From Pararge aegeria (Eukaryota > Arthropoda > Insecta > Lepidoptera > Nymphalidae), in the NCBI RefSeq assembly GCF_905163445.1, contig NC_053184.1, forward strand, positions 558,001 through 622,000: a DNA stretch of 64,000 nt. Direction: 5' to 3'. Of this stretch, positions 11,501-23,500 are shown piece by piece. Both the position numbers and the translations under genes were made by a program. How positions within the stretch are numbered: the first letter of the stretch is position 1; every line of letters starts with the position of its first letter. The notes under the pieces are model-generated. The model was given only the letters and a program-made list of their open reading frames with translations, ran no database searches and was not told the origin of the DNA.

Positions 11501-14500
11501 AGAGTATGTTTCTATGAAAACGTTGAATTTTTTGATTGCCAGTACTGTCTACTTTTTCCTTATAGTCTGTGTAAATGAATAACATCGCACTAAACACAAC
11601 GTACAACATATAAGTAACGTAAGGACGAGTAACATCACGAGCATTTTAAGCCAGCGTCACGAAAGTTGGAACTACTAATTGTTCAAAAATATAGGTATTA
11701 CCGTATATTGGAGTTGACGTTAAAATATTAAGTTGGAAAATCACGATATTTTAACCTTCGACAGGACAGTGTTTTTGCGAAAAACCCTGGGATATCACGA
11801 ACATTTTTATAAGCGAGCCGACGACCATACGTCACTTGGTTTTACGAAACTGTTGCCCATGAACAATATTGCATGCAGGCTTATACATCTTTTGGGTAAC
11901 TTCATATTGGAATCAGCGGAAACACAAGAGTTTTTTTGTAAGATTTTTTATTGGTATAGCGATTGAGAAATAGACAATAGGCATTTACAATATGGATATT
12001 AGTTTAAGTAACTCTTAAGTAACACTCCTTGTTAACTAGATCGAACGCATTGAAATCAACCAATGAACCAGAATATAAACCGTCTGATGTAGCCCTAAAG
12101 TGTTATATTGTAGCATGAAATCAGAATCTACTTAAGAAAACTTCTAAATTTAGTTACTTGGCTGCTAACTTAAATAGCCCGCAGTCTAATGGAAAAAGAA
12201 TATCAAAGTTATCGGTTAAAAAGTGTATTTCCGTCTATAAACATCCTCATCAGATTCTGATAAAATTTTGAGTGTTTAGTCATTGAAACCTATTATATTC
12301 GGCTCTTTATGCGGCTATCGTAGGATTGCTAGCGTGATATCCGTAGGATTTTGACAGAACAACTTTCATCCTTACTTTCTTATAAATATAAACTATGTGT
12401 CTGCCAACTCCAAAACGTGGATAGACTTGTTAATTTCTGAGCAGTGCCGTGCACGCCATACATGCAAGAAAGCACTGCCTATCTTGGGATTTCTTTTAAG
12501 TTAAAAGAAATCTTTGAAAAAAAGCACTTCAGCATCGCTCTGCGTCGTGCACACCACTGGTCAGGCGTCGACTGTTTCAAGTTTCGTGACGCGCACTGTA
12601 CAGGCATGCATCGGCAGTCCCGTGTACGCGTGTGGTGACGTCGTTGCACTCCAGCACTCGCCGGGGCGACAGCACAAAGCATAAACTTCAAACTCTTACT
12701 GCGACCGTGGAGCCGTTCTTGCCGACGCCGCCTTTCATTATCACTTTAACGTATTTGAAGACTAAGGTCATCGTCAACAACACCACGCCGTAGTTCGATA
12801 TTAGATTCAGACAGATGTTGATGGTCGGGATCTGATATGGTTCGCGTCATGCGGTAAGTCCGGCGCAGCAGCGTACGAGGGCGGCGGCCATTAATAAAAA
12901 AAAATAGTAAAAAAACACATGCCATTAATACAAAATATTCGCGAGCTAAACGGATAGAGTACCTACTATACTGAAATAATGTGATATCTTCACTCATTAA
13001 TAGATACTGCAAGTTTGGATTTACGCGTCCAATTATTTCGAACCAGCTTAATCGACGAGTTATGCAATCCGTTTCATATTGAGAATTGTTAGTTTATGTT
13101 AATTCTATGTCGCCCCTATTTTAAAGTTGGTGATACTTAGAAAGAACTTCTCACTTATTATTTAAACGTATTGTATCTGCTAATTCCTACACACCGTTCA
13201 AAAAAAATATATTTTTTTTTAAATATGTATTTTATAATTATATTTTAGCCTTGGTTATTTGATCTCAGGTCAGCTGCACATTTTTTTGGTCCTTCGAACC
13301 GGACTTGTATGAAATGTATCAACAAATTGCTTTATAATTTTCCCCATGATATTTACAGACTTTCATAACTTTCAATCCTGCAACAACATATGGAATTCGA
13401 TATATTGATTCAAAATTGAAATAACACGCATATTTAACTAAATCATGCTAGTTATAGAGGTTAAATTGTAAATTCAAAAGAGAGAATTATTGTGTTTTGC
13501 GTTCAGTATAGTATGGTTAATCGTGCATTTATTTACATACTATATTATTAGAAGTAGGGCGTGAAGAAATTATAAATAAACTAATACATATTTACAAAGC
13601 GCAAACTGTAGAGAAGAAATATATTAAGAAAACGGCATGGAAATTAATGTAATATTGGGGAAACTACATTTACAAATGTAATCTAAGTTATGGTTATTTA
13701 TTGATTAATATTTAAACATCCATGTTATGAAGATAAAAGCGCGGGGAATACTATACAACGCCATCTAGTTCTGTAATCGGTAATCTACAAAATTATTATA
13801 AATATGGATTGCATTAGGGAAAATTGAATGAAAAGGATGAATTAATTAAACTTATGTGAAACTTAAGTCCCTAGAAAATATTGGGCTTTAAAATTGGGCT
13901 ATTCTATATATATATATATATATATAGAATATACTCGAATCTGGCAAGTACTTAATTTGATGTTACTATTTCGAATGTATACAAACTAAACTAAATTGGC
14001 AGATCTTTGCGTTTCTCGTTTTTTCACGATCGTGAAATAGGTATAACATACATTAAAAGGCTCTTTTTTAAACGTCAAGTCAGTCATTTGTGTCTTATTG
14101 TTTCGGAAAGAAGATTGTACTGAGCAGCCATTTTAACTCCTCTTTCTGCACTTGAAAGGCGTTCGCTTTTATTAAAACAACGACATTGTATAAAAACCTG
14201 CAATAGCGCTTTTGCACTTAAGTTTAACCTGTGCAGTGGCATTGCAGTCTAATATTGCCGTTGGAATTATACACTTCCTGTTGCAAATGTTATTTAGTTC
14301 AGAATTTGTTTATAACCAAATTACCAGCACTCATTTCGTAAGCTCAAATACTTTAATTCCCACACCGTATATATATCCGCAGTCCGGTAGCTTGTCATAT
14401 AGTATGCAGTACACAGGTATGGTATCACACGGGTCTTACGGCCACTGTGGAGCCATTTTTGCCGCATCCCCTATCCCGGAAGGTAGCTGTGAAGTTGGCG

Positions 14501-17500
14501 ATAAAGTACAAAGCTCCCGTGACGGTAAACGCGGTCGCGTGGACGCCCAACGGAAATTCGACGCCTGTAATCTGTGGCGCGGGAAATTAACAGAAAAAAA
14601 AATGAAAAAGAAATATTCCTGAATTCGATTTAGTTTTAGATGCGAGTATCACTTTGGGTATTCAGTTAAAGCAGAACATTATATGCTTAAGCGAGTATGG
14701 ACGAAATTTGAAATGATACTTAATGTCACATGTAAGGATCTTTATAATGACGGCCATATTTTAAAGTATTGGCCAAACAAAATCGTATATCGGTTGCCGT
14801 GTGAAGCTAAAACACATCTAATCTCTGCCCTTAAGCGTGTTTAAGATTGCGTCCTGCTCAAATGTGGACGCAAAATTAAACGCAAAAGCGTACGGTGGCT
14901 GGATGTACTTTTGTGTGTCACCATCTTTACGGTGTTTGACTAGCCACTAGTGTTAACAAATATTAGAAGAACTTAGGTTAAGTCCGACTAATCTTTATGG
15001 AGTTTCCAAACGATGACGCTTGGTCGTCCATATCGAATGACAGATAAATTTAACGCGATGTGACGTTCGTTCACAGGCAGTCTATTTTCTAAACCTTGAT
15101 TTATAACAGTTTGTTTGTAATAACTTGCCGTCTTTATAGAAACTCTTAACAGTCTTCAAATAATATGGCTAAAACTTTAGATTTAGAAACAAGTTTAGTC
15201 AATAACGGACAAAGTACTAATATTATTCAAAAAATAATTAAATTTTAATAATCTTATTTAAAATGTGTTAATATATTTTAGATACAAATGTATTAACTGA
15301 TCGAGTGATTGTTTTATATCAAAATGACAGCAATGATGGTAAAGGCTTCCGTCCACACTACACTGGACATGAATGAGTGAAGACCCACATGGCAAAAGTA
15401 CAAAGTAAATCGACCACAACAATATTACATCGAAAATGCTTAGTCTAACACAATGCTAACGGTTACCGTAGATCAAAATAACAGTAACAGCACCATGCTC
15501 AATGTTACGGGGAAGAAAGTGATGTAACAGAGAGCTTGGATACGTACGCACTAAAACGCTCCCGCGATGCGGTAACCGTCCGGTTGACCACAGCCTTTGT
15601 ATCCGCAAACGCAACATCCGATTCACAAACAAAACGAATGTTGCGACCGCGCGGCTAAACGCCGTTATGAGAAACGTCAAAATACAACTGTATGATTTCA
15701 TTTTAAAACATTATATTTTAAAACTGTTTCACTGTGATCTTACCTGTGATATGCTACTTAATTAAGATAGAAGTGTGCTTACCTGAAAGTGATTTGGCAG
15801 TTTACTGAACTCATGCCCTAAATAATCGGTTTCTACGCGCCATCCTACTGAAACTCTAAATCTCTTGGTAATAAGTCTTTGGCAGTAGGGTGGGTGGTAA
15901 CGAGTAAAAGCAGAAGCCCCTCTCTAGGTCACGTACCTACCTGAGCCAATTTAGAAGTAATGAATTATACATTCTTTCTAAGACATAGTGCCAAGCTCAT
16001 TTAGCGTTTGCTTAAGAGAGATTTAAGTACGATTTAGGCTGAAAATTTCATACAATTGTATCTTAACTATTATTTAATATGTGTGTTAAAATAGATTTTC
16101 CGATGAAAGACAACACATTTTGAAAAACGTTCAGATAGAATTGCTAGCGGTCAGCCGGACGGTTAGCCGCAGCGCGGGTGACCGCGTGCGTATGTAGACC
16201 AACCTACGACGTACGATTAAGGACATGCTATTAAAAAAACCCACATGATAAGCTACATCATCGCTTCTCAATTAAATAAAGCTATTACATGGACTAAGTA
16301 AGTAAGATAAAGCCCTTACACACATCACCGATCAAAAAGAATTGTCCACTGGGTGTCCGGTATGATTACGGATCTCGAACGCTCCTAGACCCTGATGTTC
16401 TATAACATTGAAATTTTAACATACGAGCTGCAATTTGTATCTCCAATCATGGCAGTTATTATAGGAACAGTTGTCCAATTTGACGTTACAAATCGCATTT
16501 CGCTCGCAGTTATAACTTAAATGTCACTAGGATCAGGGACGTTGTCTGGAAACACGAGCGGAATCAACAACCCCCAGATTCAACAGAGAAGCCAGATTCC
16601 AGATTAAGACTAACTTAAGAGCGGATTTCACCGTTATTAAACCAAGTTTAATTAAATCACACCTTGCTTTACGTTTAAATGTACAAACTGCAGCTCTAAA
16701 GGCTTTTTAGCGCGTAAACTGAGTTTAGCTTGGTTTTTGGGTTAGTATCAATAGTGAATATCGAACCTTGCATAAATTACCTAAATTAATTAAGCCAAAA
16801 CACACTACCATTGTAATGCTATAACAGCGAGCAATGTTAGCCGTTGAGCATGTAGGCGGCGCTTTTTTCGCGGAGCACAGTGGACACCCAGTTTCACAGT
16901 TTAAGTTAAGGCAAGGAGAATAATTAAGGGAACAAAAGCAGGAAGTGTGTAAGGAGACAGTATAGACAAACCAAATCTACATAATATACTCAGTAGTACA
17001 AAAGATTAGATACAGAAAGAATTAGATAGAAGCCCAACAATCCATGGTGCTTAGGTACTGACGGCGAAATTGGCCTGGAAGCTCGATTTGATGGAAAAAC
17101 ATTTCACACTGAATAAATACTTCTTTATTTATAACATTTGATAACATTTCAAATATCTTTAATTATAAAAAATACTTTCCAGTAGGTATATGTTTTTGGT
17201 GTTAGAAAATTATTGCATTTCCTAATTAGAATGCAGCTTGGGACTAGTGCAAAGTTGTAAGCATTTTGAATATTTTAACTCGCATTTATAAGTTCGTATT
17301 TTTTTTTATTGCACAGTAAGAAGACAAGTGAATAAAATTGTTTTAGGAGAGTTTTTGTGACAATAGATGTCAGAAATCGAAAAAAAATTTGATCGGTATT
17401 AGTTTAAGATCTATTATAGTTAAGATCTATTATAGTTATTTTTATATTGTAGTTAATTATCGTCGCTTAGCTAACAATACCGAGCAAGTCAAACTAACAT

Positions 17501-20500
17501 AGTTTTTAGGAGATACTGCTCCCTTTGTCTTTTATTTAAATATCGCATCATATAACGTCTGTTATGCTATAAATAAAAGGTTTTCTAAGCGCATAAAACT
17601 ATGTTTGTTACGATTTCAAACTACAAATCGACGAATTTCTTAGGTTTTCTCTACTACACACACATATAAACCCTCTTGAATAACTGTATCTTAAAAAATT
17701 TACATAAGAGTCCCGTCATAGCGGGAATGACTGTTTGATACTATGTAAATATTTCATTTTTGCATAATAAGGTAAGGTTTTTGTGTGCCCTGAAAACTTT
17801 GGTAATTTCAAGTCCACGGTCGTGTTAGCTAAGCGGCGTTACGTTAACGGAACGAAATGTCATCAACTGTGGTTTGCTATCAGAAGTGGGATACGCGTGC
17901 GGGCGTGACAATCGAGCCTCCAGGCGCGGGTACCCTGTCTCGCTCACAGCGACGGTGGAGCCGTTCTTGCCGACGCCGCCCGCGGCGATGGCGGCGGCGA
18001 GCGCGGCCAGCGTGAGCGCCGCGCCCGCCACCGCGACCCCGCCCAGCGAGTAACGCATCTCCAGCGAGCCCACCTGGACCCACCCATTCACTTGCGCGGT
18101 CACAGCCGTTGGAGCTGACCGCGCACGCACGCGCCGCAGCAACCGCACACGCTTATTTTCCACTACTTTTTTTATTGATGGTGAACCATTTAGCCTTTAA
18201 ACAGCAACACTCGCAGGGCATGCAAGGAACACGTCCTACGATCGTATTATACGCTTGTTGTTGTGTTGAAGAACGGAATACAGCAATGTTACTTGTACCC
18301 AAGCCGTCATCCCAATTCCTATGGTGCCCCATAGAAATTGGGTAATTAGTGCAAGTACATATTTATTCAATTTAAGTACGCCTACATTAGTCACTTTTCG
18401 AACGTTGACGTTAGTTGGTCGGTGTCAGTCAGAGTGGCGTGTCTATACCAAATTCCTAAGAAAGTGACTCCATTGCCATTTTCAATGCCATTTTCAATGC
18501 CTAGCCTAGATATTTATATACCATGATTATATTAATTGATAATGTATACAATGTGTGCAGGGGAAAATTGAATCGATGATTATTTTACTTTGTCACTACG
18601 AAATTCAATATATCATCACCTGAACTAATAAGTGTTTTTAACACATCAAAACAGGTAATGGCAGGCGGTGAGATCATTCGGATTTTCAGTAGCGAAAAAT
18701 GTGTTGCAGTTTGCATGTGCGGTTCTTGCGGCGCGGTTCGAATGAGCGACCGCTTTGAGGGAAATATACAGTAGTTGTTATAACATATACGGTGGAAAAT
18801 AGAACGTCAATCAGAGCAGCTACATATACAGGGTTTTAGGTAACAACTATATTTTTTTACGTTAATATATAATTTAAGCAGGTTCAAGCTGAAACAAGCT
18901 GTTTTGAACTTGGTAGAAAATAGTCGTGCTCTGTTTTTAACAAAAACGTTAGTAATAAACGTTAAAAAATTAAAAAAGTATTTATTTATTTTTGTAACAT
19001 TTGTTTATCGCATTTGCGCTTAGAATCAGAATCGCATTCGCTTAGAGCTCACGAATTAGGTGAGGGATTTTTTAAGCTAACGCTCGAAGGCACAGCTCAC
19101 ATCACTTTTTTACACCAATCGATTAAAAAAGCTGCTGGTGACCACATTTTCACCTGCATTTCTTTAACGAGTTATTAGTGTTGAAAAAAACTTGAATTCT
19201 TTGTATCTCTGTAAAATATAAAACCATAGTGCATGTACATTTTAATTAACTTCGTAGATTATTACCTAAAGCCCTGTATAATGTGTAACGTTATATATAT
19301 TCAAGGAAAAACACATACACATTCTATGTTTTACCAGTTTTTGTTTTTCTAATAATTTCTAATCTTTCTAGTATTAGTGTGAAAATTTTTAATTTTCGTA
19401 ACAATACATAATTTGGCAGCAAGCAGTTAATCCTGGATAAGTTTCATTCATTTAAAATAAAGATTTCATATTAAGAACTTTCAACAGTGATTCTTCTTTA
19501 AGGAGATTTTACAATTATAATCTCCTGTATTACTAATTCCGAAGATTTATCGGCTCGAATATATCGATTATAGGCTTTTACAGTGCATTTTAACTTGTTA
19601 TCACCAGGCCCAAATTTTTATGTTTTTAGAACGTTTCGTTAGATAGTCCAGCCAGTTGAGGATTATTTCTTCAAGTTATGGGGGAATTGAGGTTTTCTGG
19701 AAAAAATTACGTGGAGGACTAATCAAGAATGCTTAAGGGGAAAATGCAACGTTATTAAATTTCACATTTGGGTAACAAATAAAAGTTGTACAAGACAACA
19801 TTTTGAGTATTTTTAGGCGAGCAATGCAATCAAAAGAAATCTTAACTCTGTGACAAAAATGTTAAGAACAACCCGCTGAAGCTGATAAAATTTGCAATGC
19901 GGGTTTCTCTCATACTTTAAAGAAGTAGTAAGTAATAGAAAGAGTTTTTATAAAAAAATCAACTTTTAAAGCTGTGAAAAATTATTAATCTCCGGTACCT
20001 CCAGACAAAAGCAAAAATAGGGAATGTAAATTCGAACTTTAGTAATAATTATAAGCGGACAATGTAGATGGCCCAGCTGATTTAGTTGGAAACGAATCTC
20101 TTATAAACAGAGCACGAAGTGCAGCCCTGTGCCCATCAACCTGAGGCGTAGGTGCCTGTAACTACACCGGCAACCACGCCCTCCAAACCGGACCACAGCT
20201 ATGCTGCTAAGCGGCAGAATTAAGCATGGAGGTAGTAATTCCTCGGACGAGCTCCGACACAAAAAGCTCTACTACTACTAAACCTCTACCGCTTAAAGCG
20301 ATAAGACCGCCTTTGCGCATTTTTATTCTTCTTGTATTTATGTTTTCAATTTCTATTACCTTTATCCCTTAATTGTGTTCAATAAAGAATTTATCTACCT
20401 ATCTATCTCTTCTAGAACTATATTTTTTAATCCCTACTGACTGGACTAAAAGAAAGCATTTGACCGCAAAGCGATTAATCATTATTGATGCATAACTGCA

Positions 20501-23500
20501 CATGCTATATATCATATCAAATTATGCATTACCATTTACCATTGTTAATTATCTATGCTCCGATCAGACCGCACGCATATATAAAATAAATAAAAACAAT
20601 TCATGTGGGTATTTTTAAGAGAAATCGATTTTATATTTTTTTAAACTGCCTAACGTAAAACATTGCAATGATACGTTATATAAGCGAAATTCTGATTATA
20701 TAACGCAAAACTCACTTCGGGTACGTGCCACGAAAATTGTGTCGTTTGTTTGTTTAAAGCTCGCCCTAATCTTTTACGTTTGTTTTATATTATTGTCAAT
20801 TTTTTTTCGTTAATTTATTTAAGATAATTATTGTGTTTGTAGAAATATGAATTATAAAGTTAAGTAAGGGTAAGTTTATGTGTTATCCACATATAAAAAT
20901 TAAAATAAATGTAATCTTTATGAGGTCAAAAAAGATTTTTGCTCTATTTAGAAATTCAAATAAAACAATACGATTAAAATTATCTAAAAATTTTATTGAT
21001 TTATATAATATGTAATAGAGCGGCAAAATTCTTTAAATAAATAAAAAAAGACTTGTGGAGAAGAAACAAATAAATTCATATTTGTTTGTAGTAAGTACTA
21101 AGTACTCTTGTGATAAGGTTTTCTTAAAATCTTTTTTATTTATAATCTGTTAATTTTACCGTTTCCAGAGCACCGTCTGACAGACGGGCGGATGGACAAA
21201 GTGAAAATTTGCCCAAACACTGAATTTAAACACCCGAATCTACAACTTCCGTGACGCGTACAGTTATCATTGCAATGGAATTATAATTTAACGTACTAGT
21301 GTAAGGAATAAGGCGGACTACATTACCTGAGTGGTCCACACGTCGGGGCCCAAGATGGCGGATATGAGGTGTATCACGATGATGGCGTACTGCGCCTCGG
21401 TCACGTCGATGCGGCCCATTTTGAGCGTGCCAGTGACGTAGGCCTGCCAGTGCGCGCAGTAGAACAGCGTCATTGCGCAGAAGCACTGCAAATTAAATAA
21501 TAAATCCTTACTACTAATTATAAATGCGAAAATGTGTTCGTTTGCTTGTTTGTTTGTCCTCCCTTCACGTACTAAATAAGCAACCATTCCACTCGTTTTT
21601 TGGCACGGATTTAGTTGGGAAGGGCGGATAGTAACAAAGGCTACATTTTATCCTAGGAAAAAAAATAAATTCGCACGGGATTTTTAAATAACTTAATAAA
21701 CGCAGACGAATTACGCGGGTAACAGATAAGTAGTCCTACTAATATTATAAATGCGAAAGTTTGTAATGATGGAAGGGTGGATAATTTATAGTAATAATTG
21801 ATGGACCAGGCAGATGGTCCACCTGATGGTAAGTGGAAAACCAACGCCTATAAAAAGAGCAACACTTTACGGGGCATACAAGGAGAACTTCCTGCATCAT
21901 GCTGCCCTGTGTCCATCAATTTGAGACGTAGGTGTAACGTTTCATGTACTTGATACCAGTGGCGTTCCTAGGGTCTTTAGGGGAATTAGAGCAAGCCCAA
22001 TTACATATAGGAAAAATTTTACTCATCATATGACCAATATAAGGCAGTGCCTTTTGTGCCTAATGACGAACATCAACTCATCTTTGAAAGACTATGATTA
22101 TGATCTAAACGCGAATTATCATTAAAAATTTCGATAGATAATATAAGTCTGGCTTTTCGGCTTCTATGGTAGTACCGCCACTACTTGATACGACGAAATA
22201 AGACGTATGAAATTTTGTCGGGACAAAACTTATCAGAAGTTGTAAGCGGAAAGTGGCGGGGAACCGCAACTACTAGTAAATGAAGCTTCACATCATTAAG
22301 GCACTCTTGCCCGGTAAACTGTTGTTAGTGATTGTGCCATCGCTGCGTCAACTTGCCTTGCGTAAAACGACGCTACTGTTGCAAGGCAAGTAATGCTCGC
22401 CTATATTTTGCGCAAAAGTACGCAATTGGTGTAACACAGAATAGGAATTTCACGCACTGTTGGTCGGCCTACGGGGCGTCGTTGACGTACCTCCGAGCTG
22501 TTGCGAAAACAACCAAGCTGTCTACCACCTTAAGAGTAAGGATGATAGTCATACAGACATCTAAGGTCGTAACTAACGACGGGCGATGTTAGTAAGGGTC
22601 CTTCCTCGCATCGATATACGACGCGACGGTGTTCAGACGATGTCGGCATTTACGACGAGATCAAAGGCGCTGAACCACTGTAGGGATCTCTTTTTTTATT
22701 GTGATTACGGTAAACTTGAAATGCGTTCACAGTTGCGTTTCAAGCTACACCATTCATTAGTATGAGCTTTTTGAGTATAAAAACGAAGGAACTACGTAAA
22801 ATCGAACTTGTGAAAACTGTTTTAAAGCCAAGAAATTTGTCCACAACACCTACTAAGGCCAGTGCTTTTGAAGGAACATTTGTAAAACGAAAACGAAAGA
22901 ATATCTGTTAATCTCTGTGTCCTTTGAACTAACTCTGTGAAAAAAAATCAATTGATTAGTAGCTTTGTTAGGACGTGAAGGAAAGAAAAACAAACAAACA
23001 TACACACTTTCGCATTTATAATATTACTTAGGTTATTTAAAATATTAAAAGAACACCCTATTTGGGTTAAATACACCTCTTTTGAAGTTTGGCAGCATCC
23101 CAACGCCGGAGCTCGAGCACACATCTGCCCGATCTTTGTTTCGGAGAGTTGCCAAGTGGCCGGGCTAGTCCCGACGCCCGAGACCTTGCGTCTATTCAGC
23201 GGAACGGGTTCACGGTCGCGACATTACTTCCGCTGAATCGATATGAAAGCATCGCATCGCAGAACGCGCCCTAATGTACCTCAGTCTCTCTCCCTTTTTA
23301 ACCCGAACGCATAAAATACCCTGATGGTGGAGTAACTACAAACAGACTTGACGTATTAAAAATTGCTTATAGAGTAAGCCTAAAATAATATAATTTTTAT
23401 ACACGGTTCAGTTGGTTTTCCAACAGGTTGCAAACTGGGTATAGTTATTTCTCTGAGTGTTGATATTTAAAGAAAAATGTTGTGGAACAAGTTTTTCATT

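Larger units (their letters stand above)
18074..21326 (-). other. CEPT intron between exon 3 and exon 4a
   Basis: This 3.25 kb intron contains the hairpin at 18093-18125, a short repeat fragment at about 18177-18240, and a larger interspersed repeat at 20065-20285. The remainder is AT-rich without features. Confidence 0.6.

Noticed and set aside
14212..14622. 136-codon plus-strand open frame
   Set aside because: It is antisense to CEPT exon 4b and has no recognisable product. The minus-strand exon explains the coding-like composition.
22332..22592. 86-codon plus-strand open frame
   Set aside because: No homology recognised, no splice context, and it lies in a CEPT intron with mixed repeat-like sequence. 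It is not supported as a gene.
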